From Perca fluviatilis (lineage: Eukaryota > Chordata > Actinopteri > Perciformes > Percidae), in NCBI RefSeq assembly GCF_010015445.1, contig NC_053126.1, positions 6,141,249 through 6,205,248 of the forward strand: 64,000 bases of DNA, given 5' to 3'. A model generated the notes under the pieces. The model worked only from the letters and a program-made list of their open reading frames with translations, was not told where the DNA came from and ran no database searches. The position numbers and the translations under genes were made by a program. The number at the start of each line of letters is the position of its first letter. The stretch's first letter is position 1. Of the stretch, positions 1 through 11,079 are shown in pieces.

Positions 1-23
1 TTCCTATACATTGTGTGTTTCAG

Positions 24-2852
24 GGGGAGCCTCTGCCTGCAGCCCTGGTGGAGCTGGTTAGAAACAGCCCCATCTCCTCCATAGAGGACCTTCAGCTGCT
101 GCTGCTCACTGACTCCGTAGGTAAAGACGAGCGCATTCTCATATTACTGTTGATACATACAGTATGCTGACACCGGACTCCGTATTGGGGTGGTATTATG
201 GATCCTAACACAGTTAACTTTCTGCCCAAATCTTTATTTTAACCATTTTCAACTTTATAACCACATGGAGCTAACTGAATCTTTCCTAAACCATTTCTAA
301 TGTAATGTATTAACAGTAGTACTAACCAGAACACTGGTGGGTTTCCTAATCTTTTGTATGCATTTTTTATTCAACATCGTGTGATCAAGAGTTCACTAAA
401 TAATACATAAACCGCATGTGGGCAATGCAATGAGGAACTGAAAACTATCAATAAGTGGCTACTTTTCTACCAGAATTGTGACTTGTAAACATCAAAAATT
501 CAGACAAACAAACGGAGATACAAGGAGCAGGGAGAATGCATGATCTTAGAAACACACACACACCCTCATGAAAAATACACTAGAGAAAATAGTATAACTC
601 TTTCTATCTCAGTCTCTATTTCTTTCTCTCGGGATGTGCATGCTCATAAGCACAAAGTGACGTGAACTACCCCCACACCCTCTTTGTTTCTCTCTCTCCT
701 GTTTTTGTCTTCTTGTCTATGCTCACATCTACACACCCACACGCAAGGTCTTCAGCTCCTGTTTTATCTCTATACATGCAGAGGGCGCTAGAAGGCCTTA
801 GAATAAAATATAAACCACATGCCGAAAACAACCATTCATGAATAAATTGTGTTTATATAAGTCAAATAATGTTTGTTTATTGTTTTGTCTCAGATGAGGA
901 GGACGGGATTTCTGCAGCAAATGGAGGCCATAGACTACCAAGGAGCCTCGGTGAGCCAAGCCCCCCCTTCTTCCTTTTTTTATTCCCCCACAGTGTAGCG
1001 GTTGAAGGGTTTCTTTTTGCGCTCAACATGTGAATTTATTGTACGTCACGAAATACAGAGACATCACTGCTATTACTCTCGTGGCTTCTTTAGATCTTAA
1101 AGAGCATTGTCATGCTATGGCTGACAGTTTGTGTGGATGGATATTTATGTGTATAGTGTGGATATCATACTCATAAACATGTTAATAGAAGGTTGGAGTG
1201 CTGACATGGAGGATTCCTGATTTTCCTCATGAATGTAAAAGTACTCCATCCTCATTAGTGGAGGACTGCGGTTGTGTTCAGTCTGCCTTCCTGGGAGTTG
1301 ATTGATGTGACAAGTATGGCTCTAGTGACACGGTAAAATTCTTCCCATTAACCTTTTTTCGCAATCACGATAAAACAGATGTCTGAATTACTGGACACTA
1401 ATCTACAACAGTCTGAGTGACTTTCCTGGATTCCCTCTAGCATGAGGAGATACTAATGGCTCTACATTAATCACCGCCCCCAAACTATGCCCAATATTTT
1501 GATGTGACCTTGTATGTTCAAACAGAACTGAACAAAGATGCAAGTTTCTGTGTAATAGATCAATACAATGCAAAAATCAAAACAAGTCGGATTTTGAAGA
1601 AGTTGTGGCATACTCATTTGAAATGCATGAGTTTCACATTATAATCCGCAGCAGATAGAAACAGGTGGTAGTGGATGCTGCGGTGCGAATGCAGGATAGT
1701 TGTAGGTGAGCTGCATAAGTCTTAAGCCACTATTGTATAAAATGGTGAATTGTGCTTCAATGATGAGAGCTTCTTATTGTACAAAATACCCATGCAAACA
1801 AGCTAGGTGAGTCACTGTGGATGAATGAGTAAGCGTAGTGGAATTGTACGTAAGTAATTAGGCCTCTTAGCAACTTGGGAGGGTTTAGATTTCGGTGGCA
1901 AATGTGTTTTACTTATTGCTTCAACAAACACACAAATTGAAGAGGTTTTCTAAAGTCAGTGGCTAGTTCAATATTTAAATAGAGTTAAAGATCATTTTTA
2001 TAATGCATGCATGTTCTGAATACTAATGCTAATACGAACACAAATACAACCAGTCATACTTAAACATGGGTGGATTAAAAACACAAAGAGACACAAAGCG
2101 ACAACAAAGCGACAACAAAGAGACACAAAGCGACCACAAAGAGACACAAAGCGACTACAAAGAGACACAAAGCGACTACAAAGAGACACAAAGCAGCAAC
2201 AAAGAGACACAAAGCGACTACAAAGAGACACAAAGCGGCAACAAAGAGACACAAAGCCACTACAAAGAGACACAAAGCGACAACAAAGAGACACAAAGCG
2301 ACAACAAAGAGACACAAAGCGACTACAAAGAGACACAAAGCGACTACAAAGAGACACAAAGCGACAACAGACACAAAGCGACTGCAAAGAGACACAAAGC
2401 GACTACAAAGAGATGCAAAATGACTAGAAACGTAGAAACAACTCCAAATTGACACACAAAAAACTATGATGAGACTTAAACCGACGACAAAGAGATGCAA
2501 AATAACCATACAAATTGTCTAAAAAGAGATGCAAAAGGACTTTTTTCTTATGTAGGGGAAATGCTCAGGATCAGTGCCCAGGGGTCCTTTGTTTCATAAT
2601 CTGTCCATGCTCACACTCACACACAGTCATATCTCATCCCTCAGATGCCCAGCCAGCTCAGCAGGCTCTGTGTAAAGTTCGTACAGAGGTGGTTGAGGTC
2701 ACCAGGGCGATGTTGGACCGTAGCAACGCTAACTTCCTGTTATGGCCGCCCTGTGTCGAGGTGCAGCGCTGCTCTGGCTGCTGCAACACCAAGAGCCTGC
2801 AGTGCGTCCCTGTCGTCACGCACACCAGATACTTGCAGGTAAGCATTACCAG

Positions 2853-2883
<31 letters not shown>

Positions 2884-5425
2884 AACATACAGTACACAAA
2901 TGTCCAAACACACACATCTACAACATCCCGGAAAGGCTGCGCTGTCTTTATGTTATACTCAGAATTAACTCTGATCTGACTCCCATCTTCTTCTCAACCT
3001 CTCCAGGTCATGAAGATCGAGTACATCAACAAAAGACCCACTTACGCTAAAGCTGTGGTGTCAGTGGTTGATCATGTGGAGTGCCGATGTCAGCCTGCTC
3101 CACGTCCCTCTGTGCCCAAGAAAAAATCATCTCGCAGACAGCATAACCACCAGCACCGAAACCAGACACTCAGCCAAGGACATGGACAGGTAAAATATAA
3201 AATGCTAATTTGCATCCTACCTGGTGTTGGGGGAATGCTTTTACTGCACTACGTAGTAGGGGTGGAACGGTACACAGAAGTCACGGTTCGGTTCATACCT
3301 CGGTTTAGACATCACGGTTCGGTACGAGATCGGTACAATGGAGGGAAAAAGCAAAACAAAACTGCAGAAGGCAATTTTTTTTATTGTGCATGTCTCAGGC
3401 TGTACCACCTATTGTCATAAAGTCTCTCCCCTGAGCTAGCTGCAACAGCCTGAAGTGTGTAAAGTAAGATGTAAACAATAAGTACCCCACATCATCTCCA
3501 GACTCCATCTGTAACTTGTAAATCAGCATCTCTGTTCTCTGCAAAGACGAACTAAATTACCTGATTAATGCAACATTATCACGACGTCTCCCGGCCATTT
3601 TTCACCGCAGAAAGCTGCTGGCCCTGCCTGGCTAAAGCTAATATTGTTAGCCTGAAGAAACAAGGTGTCTGTTTCCGTTCATTATCACACCTCAACACTT
3701 CTGGCACCTGCTTCACAATTAAAGGCATAATCAATTTTTGTGGAGCTGAGGAGTCTTAATTAGCTTTGTAGCAACTTGCCAAACTTTTGGGAATGGCTTG
3801 AATGTAACGGACATTCATTAATATCAAAAAGCTACGCACTAAAGCTTTAAATGTGTAGGACTAACACTTTGGTTGAGCATCAATGGACTAAGCTGAGATC
3901 TAGCTGAATTTAATTTTTTAACTTGTTTTTTTTTGTGAAAGGTCAAGGTGCACTCCAAGGATGAACTCCATCAGTGGGATGAGCTGAAGCAGAACCAGAG
4001 GGCCCACCTGGAGGACCTCCTGGAGCATCACTGGAGCCCCAGAGGAGACACCTTCACTCAGCCTGGAGAAGGATACAGCCTGGTTAGGGAAGAAACATCT
4101 CGCACTGGAGAGGCTATTCCTTTTGCTCCACACTGGGCACATAACTCCACCAGGCTCCTTGGGACTAAAGACCAAACTGAGATTCAGGAGAACATTTCCT
4201 CAGTGGACAATCTTGGTGCTGAGGGAAAGAACCAGTTGGTAGAAGGTGGGGAGTTGTTGCTGCTCAACAACACTGAAGGGGAAGTTAACGAGGGAAACGA
4301 GAGCAGGGATGAAGGCACGCAAACGTACAGTCCATTTTGGCAAGAAGACAGATCCAAACTTTCAAAGAGCCACACGAGTGGTTCCTCACACCCTGTCACT
4401 CCAAATTTTCAAGCCAAGCTCAGTCCTACTGAGGCGCCCGGTGAGAGAGTTGGGAGCAGGTTCCGACCGACCAAAGAGCCAAATCCAGAGCCTCGAGAAC
4501 AGGCGAGACGAAGAGACAATGAGACTCCCAAGGTGGTGAGGATATTACAGATCGAGGAGGAAAAACTGGAGCAGGAGAGAAAAGAGCTTCTACTTCTCCA
4601 CAAGAGGCTGGACCAAGAGAAGGAGATCCTGAGACAGCAGCAGATGAAACGTGAAGCGGAGGAAAGGGAGAAAGAAAAGGAAACGGATAGACATCACCTG
4701 CATGGTAAACATCATCATCATCTGCAAACAACTACAACACAGAAAACAGGTATAAGACATTATTGAAAACTGTGGGTTACTAAAAACACAAATAAGAATA
4801 CTAGGGCTGAACGATGAATCGCTTTCAAATGGAAATCGCGATTTGAAAGAATGCCATTAGGTAATCCTGAACAGCGCAAGTAAAAAATGTTATCTCTCTT
4901 TTCATTATTATATGAACTGTTTTTTCTTAAGATACATGCTGATTGTTTACAGAAACAGTGGATTTTTCATTTATTTTGTATTACTTTATTTAACAGTATT
5001 GTAGAAGGTGCAATATGTAGCTAGAAAAACCGCAAACTGAATCATAATTGCAATATCTGGCAGGAAAATCGCAATAATTTTTTCCCCCCAAATCGTTCAG
5101 CCCTAAAGAATACTAACATTTAGTAACCTGTCATGATAAAACGATGTGCTCTAAGGAAACTCATGAACAGGTTTTTATTTTTATTGTTCTGTTAACTATC
5201 GTGCATTTTTAACTCACAATAACCAGAGCCGCAAGAGAAAAAGTCATAGACTTTTGGTCATTTTAATACTATTTAAATCCTATTCCGACAGCGACAACAT
5301 CTACAACAACTACACAGCAGCCATCAGCTCCAGCAGGCCCCAGACCCCCAGCCCGTCCAAAGAAAAGGATGAGGAAGAATCGCAAACGAATCAGCAAGGC
5401 AGCTATGAGAGCAATGCTAATGTAA
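24..5425 (+). CDS. pdgfb: Platelet-derived growth factor subunit B, partial (signal-peptide exon outside window)
   Basis: Secreted cystine-knot growth factor that dimerises and activates PDGF receptors. Six coding exons with consistent phases: 24-120, 894-950, 2645-2838, 3007-3189, 3942-4749, 5292-5425 (TAA). The first two encode the propeptide ([12 protein letters not shown]...IEDLQ, then EEDG as in mammalian PDGF-B) and end in a furin-type RLPR|SL site. The third and fourth encode the PDGF/VEGF domain with all eight cysteines: [32 protein letters not shown] is preferred over PDGF-A because of the EEDG propeptide and the VQRCSGCC and RTEV residues. The fifth exon is very large (808 bp). It encodes a polar stretch with several N-glycosylation sequons and then a Glu/Lys/Leu-rich coiled coil at about 4543-4690. 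The last coding exon ends in a basic tail ([15 protein letters not shown]) like a matrix-retention motif. An alternative in-phase donor for exon 5 lies at 4704/4705. The annotated human protein is about 241 aa; this one would exceed 480 aa. Confidence 0.93.
121..893 (+). other. pdgfb intron, no other feature seen
   Basis: Intron from gtaaag at 121 to the cag before 894. It is AT-rich with short CT-rich runs near 600-720. I see no coding or bounded repeat signal. Confidence 0.6.
951..2078 (+). other. pdgfb intron, left part, no feature seen
   Basis: Intronic sequence between the 894-950 exon and the 21-bp minisatellite. I recognise no repeat family and no coding signal here. Confidence 0.5.
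2079..2410. repeat. 21-bp minisatellite in pdgfb intron
   Basis: About 16 head-to-tail copies of a 21-bp unit (aaagagacacaaagcgactac with C/A/T variants), decaying to loose copies up to about 2535. Because 21 is a multiple of three and the unit lacks stops in several frames, it opens spurious 128-144 aa frames on both strands. These have no start context or homology and are not genes. A related array lies at 38775-39605. Confidence 0.9.
2853..2880. repeat. (AC)n microsatellite
   Basis: Perfect dinucleotide run just after the donor of the cystine-knot exon of pdgfb. Confidence 0.9.
3256..3560 (+). mobile_element. hAT-like element fragment (5' end)
   Basis: Starts with a terminal sequence of the form aggggtggaacggtacac followed by repeated acggttcggt motifs, typical of short fish hAT elements. 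No matching right terminus was found, so it looks truncated near 3560. It lies within a pdgfb intron. Confidence 0.45.
3715..3850 (-). repeat. Truncated copy of the TTAA/AAAGCTTTAGTG element
   Basis: Matches the left part of the complete copy at 6973-7360 in reverse orientation (ggcttgaatgtaacgg..., then ctaaagctttaa at the end). Only one terminus (TTAA at 3847-3850) is kept. Confidence 0.6.
4802..5105. mobile_element. hAT-type MITE (304 bp) in pdgfb intron
   Basis: Inverted termini tagggctgaacgat / atcgttcagcccta are bounded by a perfect 8-bp target duplication, AAGAATAC, at 4794-4801 and 5106-5113. The interior is AT-rich and noncoding. An 8-bp duplication is the hAT signature. Confidence 0.88.
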
Positions 5426-6660
5426 AGCTAAAATAAAGCCAGGTGAGTTCCCCCGGATATTTACATGATAAAGTGAATGTAATATTTATATTTACTGATT
5501 ATAAAGGTGCTTTATATTCAATTCACTGTGCCAGTATGTACGCAGTTCAAAATATCTCTTCCTATGTTTCCCCCTTCAGGGACACAAAGTGAACATGGTG
5601 TATTTCTTGGATCCAGAGGTGAAGCAGAGTGACTCCCTTCATATAAGTATTTATTCACGTGTCAGTAACCTGCTCGTCCTGTGAGATCTCCTCCGTAACA
5701 CTACTAATGACTGTCTGGTGAACCTGTAACTACACCTGTGTGGAGTAAGAGGAGGGCAAGAAGAAAATGGGATATAAATAAAAAAAGGGGGACCTGGTCA
5801 AGAAAATGCTTGGCTCTGCAACAACAGTTGCTGGTATGAAGTCACAATTTTCACCCGGAAACTGACAAATTGTGTGCGAGCACAGAACCTGTGGGGGATG
5901 TGAAACTGCATCGCTGTAAAACTGTGGACAATGGTGCAATTTCGAAACTCTTTTTGAAACCTTGCTTTGATATCAACAGAGAGAAACTGCACTTATACGT
6001 ATGTTGACAGAACCGAGTCTACATGGGGTTTAAATGACGTTTGTTGCTGAAAGACTTTTGTGGTAACAACGATGAGACGGACGATTTGGTGGAAAAATGG
6101 ACATAACAATTTCGTTTCATTGAAGAATCTGTTGTATTGTAATTGGATAATCTTAGAGACAATCATCGATAGACTGCAACAACAAAGGATGTTGACTAAA
6201 ATGAGCAGTATATTTCCACGTGTGATAAAATTCATACTGAGGGCTCAGTGTTGGGAAGATAAAGCTGTGTAGATTTACCCTACTAAGGCCTGATATCATT
6301 TATTAGCTCTGTAAAAACAGTGATGGTCTCTCTTTAACCATATTAAATTGTATTTAACTCCTTGCAAACACTGGAATTACACAGATGTGATTGGAGGGCA
6401 AAAACATGAAAATGTTGCATTTCAAAATCTCATTGTAGGTGTGAAGAAAAAGGTGCTATCTGAACACGAGGTGATAGCGTTACACCTGCGACCTGACGTT
6501 GTGCTATTTTTCCTATTTATTTATCTCTGCCATTACTGTGGATTAACTTTTTATACGAATACTGCATACAAGATGTGGTTGAGATACGTAACAGTGCTTT
6601 GTGATGGCTGGGTGGTTCAAACAGAAAGAAAGACAGAATAAAACAAAAAAAGATAAAAAC
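5426..6660 (+). other. pdgfb: pdgfb 3' UTR, spliced
   Basis: After the TAA the exon runs to a CAG|gtgagt donor at 5442. An acceptor (cccccttcag) precedes 5580, which would open a wholly noncoding last exon, the arrangement known for mammalian PDGFB. AATAAA poly(A) signals lie at 5777-5782 and 6637-6642; the second gives a UTR of about 1.1 kb. Two overlapping ATTTA pentamers at about 6515-6524 could act as an AU-rich instability element. The end point is inferred. Confidence 0.6.
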
Positions 6661-6972
6661 CTTTGATGTCCTCCCAGGATCATGCAGTGTTAAACTTCTA
6701 TGTAAAAAATATGTAAAAAAAACAACTGTGTGTTTGTTTTGTATGCCTAAGTGTGTGGTGTAGTGTGTGCAATGGATTGTGCCTACAACTACTGTACACT
6801 TCTGTCATGCATCTCAATACCCATGTAGAAGCATGTATCTGTTTCTCTCATTGATAAAGACATGTCTCTCTTCCGCTGAAACAATCACATTCCTTTTGAA
6901 CTCTGGGAGGAGGGGAAAGACACCTAGCCTACAACACATTTTTCTTTAAGTGCCCCTACTGTTTTTGTTTAA

Positions 6973-7360
6973 TTAAAGCTTTAGTGGGTAACTTTTTGAT
7001 ATTAATGACCGTCCGTTTCATTCAAGCCATTGCCAAAGGAGTTGATACAAAGATAATTAAGGCTATCAGCTCCATAAACCTCTCTCTGTATTTCTCAGTA
7101 TGGCTATGTTCAGAAGATTGTGGCGTCCGGTGACTTTCCCGCGCAGAAACTCAAGTGAGATAATGACCTCTTCTGAAGAGTCCATCGTGTTTTTTTTTTA
7201 TCCTCCGTGTCCTCCTTGGCTACTAGCAACTGTGTGGGGGAGGGGTGGGGTCGCGTGCGCAGTCACAGAAGGCTTGTGTCATGTGGACGCGCTGACAGTT
7301 TTGTTGTCAATACTTAGAAGTCCTCATGGGGGAGACAGAAACTACGCACTATAGCTTTAA
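6973..7360. mobile_element. MITE with TTAA ends (AAAGCTTTAGTG family)
   Basis: Starts TTAAAGCTTTAGTGGG and ends CGCACTATAGCTTTAA, imperfect inverted termini bounded by TTAA on both sides. The interior is noncoding. Relatives lie at 3715-3850 and 27880-28127. TTAA targets suggest a piggyBac- or Kolobok-type mobiliser (inference). Confidence 0.7.
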
Positions 7361-7944
7361 TCTACTACACATTGTTTTTGACATTTTAATTACAGAAAAC
7401 TAAAAGGGTCAAAACAAGTACATCAAAAAGCCAAACATTTCAAATGTAGATATTGTTTTTGTGTCCTTTATATTTCCATTTGTAACAAGACGTAGAAACA
7501 CACTGGTGATGCTGTTTGTGACCAATAATCCATAATCAATCAAACAACTTAAGTTATTGAAAAACATGGCTTGTACTTTCTCCATGCCAACTTACAACTG
7601 TTACTGATTTTGTATGTTTTATTATAAGATATGATGAAAAAAACTGAATGTTTGTGATAACTTTGTCACTTAATGCTATTTTCAAATGGGTATAAGAAGC
7701 TAACGTGCTTAGATCTACTTTTGTTTTGTGTTTATTTATTCCTTTTTAACAGTTACCCTCCTATATTCACAAATTAGCTTCCAAAAGGCCAAAGTTGTAT
7801 TATGACATGTGCAATATGCTATTCAAAGAAACTCTCAGCTGCGCCAACAATGAATGTCAACACGTGATGAGCAACAGACAAATGAAGCAAAAGTCTATTT
7901 TCATGCTAGCTGTTCTGCGAGGTTGTTAGGGTTAAGGTGAGGGT

Positions 7945-8398
7945 AGTCTCGCATTGCCAGACCTTCCTCCACAGCACTGCGTAGGAGGGTCTGGCGAGTC
8001 CACGCAGCACTCCGGGATGGGAGAAAAATGTGCTCTGGTTTATTGGCATGTCTTTAAACCAATCACAATCGTCTTGGGCGGTGCTAAGCACCGGACGGAG
8101 CCACGGTGCTGCTGCAAAATAGCCTCGGGAAGGAACTTGTTTTGGTGGAAGATTTGCTCGTTCAAAGTAGTTTTAGTCGTGCAACAGAAAATTCAGGACA
8201 GATAGTCTAGCTAGCTGTCTGGATTTACCCTGCAGAGATCTGAGGAGCATTTAACCAGAGTCCTCTAAATCCACTGGAGTTTAAAATTCCAACACAAAGA
8301 AAGCGTAAGCTAACGGACATCTGGACGAAAAGAAGGACATCCGGCGGAATTCCGGGGGCACCGGAGCGGAACGTTGTGGATATAGACTAAGGTTAGGG
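7945..8398. mobile_element. Short element with 11-bp target duplication, copy A
   Basis: A 454-bp element starting agtctcgcattgccagacc and ending ggatatagact. AGTCT/AGACT form a 5-bp inverted end. Flanks aaggtgagggt (7934-7944) and aaggttagggt (8399-8409) match at 10 of 11 bases. Just inside the left end is a hairpin (ccagaccttcctcc ... ggagggtctgg). No A-tail or coding potential. Copies: 50395-50846, 58948-59384 (truncated) and 60055-60841 (shared ends only). Confidence 0.75.
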
Positions 8399-8639
8399 TT
8401 AGATGAGAAGACACGGTTTGGGTAAGGTTTACGTTTCGTTACTTATAAAGTGAGTCACGTGTAAAATTATAGAGTAGATTATTGCTGCGTTTGGCATCAT
8501 ATTTATTCACTACAATGTCACGTTGTAGCAGGGGTAGGGTTAAATTGTCTGTGTTGACGCCTACGCAGTATGCCTGTGTTGTCAATCACTCGGTACGATC
8601 TAGCATCTACCTAAAGATTTGATCAAATTTAAATGCTGA

Positions 8640-8880
8640 CTTGATGACCGTGCTAGAGGAAGTGATGAGGATGAAGTGAATTCATCCTGTGGGGCACATT
8701 AATGGGTGTGACAAGTGGAAATCCATCCAATAGTTTTTAAGGCATTTAATTAAAATCCAAAAGTAAAGTCAGGGGATCACCAAAGTCATTAGGGTTCATC
8801 CCCTAAGCATCATGGATGTCTGTACCAAATGTCATGGCAATTCATCCAATAGCTGAGATGTACAGTTCTTTTGTAACTCC
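8640..8880. repeat. Dispersed fish repeat fragment (family 'GCTAACATGCT')
   Basis: Contains the segment gtctgtaccaaatgtcatggcaattcatc. A diverged version recurs at 58400-58650, and other parts of the same family lie at 44430-44590. No boundaries or class could be established. Confidence 0.5.
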
Positions 8881-10156
8881 AAACTCTAAAAGGAAGGATA
8901 AAACCTGACTTTTGTATGACATCATGAACTCTCTGACTTTATACCACCTTGTGAACCCTGGTGGATTTATTTACTAAGCCTGTTTGGCATGTTGTGTCTA
9001 CACAGAGCATCTGCATCCTCCAGAGACATCATATTGACTCCTGAAATTCATTTTGAGGTTCAGCACTGCCTTGTATTGAACATTAGTCCCAGTGATGCAC
9101 AATGAGGTTTGTCAATCTGACAAAGGGAGGAGAGAAAAGAAAGAGTGGGGGTTGATGTACTGTAGGTGAACTCTGGCACACACTCTCTTTGTGGTTTGTT
9201 TTTCACATTTACCCACTTGACTCTTGGCTGCAAAAACTCCCCAACTCAGCAGCCAGCTGCACATCTTTGTCTGCTAATTATCTAGTTAAGAAGTCATCTA
9301 CTCTTCTGTCTAAATGGAATCATACGAGGAATGGCTTTGACACACACAATACATGTCCTCAGATTTAAACCATATTTAAGGGGGTTTACTTACATGTATG
9401 CAGTTGCAATTATGGTCTTCACACATTTAGGGCTTAAAGAGTCACGTTTTTGGTCTTGACTTGATGGATTTTGCATTAATCACTAGGTTTGATGTCCGCA
9501 CCAAATGACAATTTTGCAGAAAGCTTCAAGCATCTGTGTCTCACCCTAAATCCCCCTGTACGTGACTCCTGAAATTCAATGTGTATTCTGGAACTCATGC
9601 ATTACTTCCAGCTGCCCTACTGTCAATCTCACACGGACGTACTACTTCTAAACAGCAGACCATCTCCAAATTCAGCATCGAGGTGGGATGCCTGTTTTTC
9701 CGCGGGTGTCCGAGCAGCTCCCCAACCCCCCCACCCTTCTCCCCCCCCTCCCCCTCCCCCCACGTGCTTCAAACAGGAGCGGGAAAGAGAAGTGCGTGTC
9801 GGCTTGTTGACTGTGACAAACATACACAGGGGTCAACCACCATGACAGTGTGGGGTAGGGTCTCTGAGGAACCAGAGACTGTGACTAAAGACACAAGATG
9901 GTCCATAGCTCACTGATTGACCTTAAAGGACGATATGGCTTGTTGGGTCTCAACAACACTTTTAACTAACCAGCAAACAACCACTGGAACAATATAATTA
10001 CCCCATCGAGACCAGAACCTGACGATCAATTTAACAAAGACAAAACTGATTATGAACCGTGACCTAACCATTATCATGAGTTAGTTTCAATCAAAGCCTG
10101 TTACATAATGTTAACTGCGTTGGGCTTCATTGGTGGGGGCATACTGATGCCTTTAC
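8881..10156. other. Intergenic, no gene seen
   Basis: Between pdgfb and csf2rb. The one notable sequence is a C-rich tract at 9719-9762, which gives a G-run-rich minus strand. Short frames across it are low-complexity. Confidence 0.5.
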
Positions 10157-10580
10157 CAGGGTTTCCGCTGGGTCTTAAAAAGTCTAAAAAAGTCTAAAAT
10201 TTCGAAATCAACATTTTAGGCCTTAAAAAGTCTTAAATCCAAGTATTGTGTCTTCACAATACAAGTCTTCATTTTCCTATGTCCATGTAACGCTACCTCC
10301 AATGCTCATTGAAATGCTCCTGCAGCGCTTTTGTGTTGATTTATCTTTTAATTCTGTCGTGTTGTAGTTCTTTCTTTCGCTAGTCCAAATATAATTTGCT
10401 GTATTGTGACTACAAATGAGACCAACATGCATCTTATTTTGAAGCCAATCAGCTTTCGTGTTATTGGTCTCTTTCGGATTGTATAAAACAGATTTTATTT
10501 GTTTAAATTTCATTGATAATGGTCTTAAAAAGGTCTTAAAAAGTCTTAAATTTGACATGGTGAAACCTACAGAAACCCTG
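10157..10580. mobile_element. hAT-type MITE (424 bp)
   Basis: Termini cagggtttccg / cagaaaccctg are inverted. Inside each end are repeated gtcttaaaaa motifs. The flanks gcctttac and gctttaca resemble a target duplication with one indel. A diverged end of the same family lies at 47315-47395. Confidence 0.65.
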
Positions 10581-10736
10581 CTTTACAGTACTCATGTTGT
10601 AGGGACATAAGTCACACAGTCACATTGTGGGGACTCATCTCACCAACACAAACAGCGTTAAGGGGTTAAAGGTCCCATCTTATTTTCATTTTCAGGGTAT
10701 GGCTATGGTGAATGTCAGCGTAAGTCTCTAGAAACA

Positions 10737-10738
<2 letters not shown>

Positions 10739-10780
<42 letters not shown>
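10739..10780. repeat. (GT)n microsatellite
   Basis: Perfect dinucleotide run immediately left of the telomere-like repeat unit. Confidence 0.9.
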
Positions 10781-10782
<2 letters not shown>

Positions 10783-10789
10783 CCTGTTT

Positions 10790-11032
10790 AACTATATTCG
10801 TGGAGTCCAAAGGCGGGGGTCCAGTATACTTGTGGGGTCCCGACAGCTTTGTGGGGCCAAAATGCTGGACCCCACAAGTTTAAAGCGTTGTTTGAGGGTT
10901 AAGACTTGGTTTTAGGATTAGGGATAGAATTAGGTTATGGTTAGGGTGAGGGTAAGGGTTAAGGTTAGGCATTTAGTTGTGATGGTTAAGGTTAGGGTAA
11001 GGGGCTAGGTCCCCACAAAGATAGTGCCACAA

Positions 11033-11038
<6 letters not shown>
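10790..11038. repeat. Dispersed repeat with telomere-like ggttaggg core, copy 1
   Basis: Core of degenerate ggttagggt/gggtaagg motifs framed by ttgtggggtcc-type sequence on the left and ggtccccacaaa on the right, then (GT)n at 11037-11067. A mirrored copy lies at 35975-36205. The hexamers are irregular and embedded in a conserved unit, so this is not telomere sequence. Confidence 0.65.
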
Positions 11039-11071
<33 letters not shown>

Positions 11072-11079
11072 TGTGTGAA

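Noticed and set aside
1998..2509. Four overlapping frames of 128-144 codons on both strands
   Set aside because: They are readings of the 21-bp minisatellite; the repeat period is a multiple of three and contains no stops in those frames.
2515..2979. 154-codon frame on the plus strand over the pdgfb cystine-knot exon
   Set aside because: Only 2645-2838 is exon. The rest reads into introns and the (AC)n tract.
24..4749. Assignment as PDGF-A
   Set aside because: The propeptide EEDG, the VQRCSGCC and RTEV residues, and the basic tail encoded after a long exon fit PDGF-B better.
10920..11000. Interstitial telomere sequence
   Set aside because: The hexamers are irregular and lie in a unit that recurs inverted at 35975-36205, so it is a dispersed repeat.
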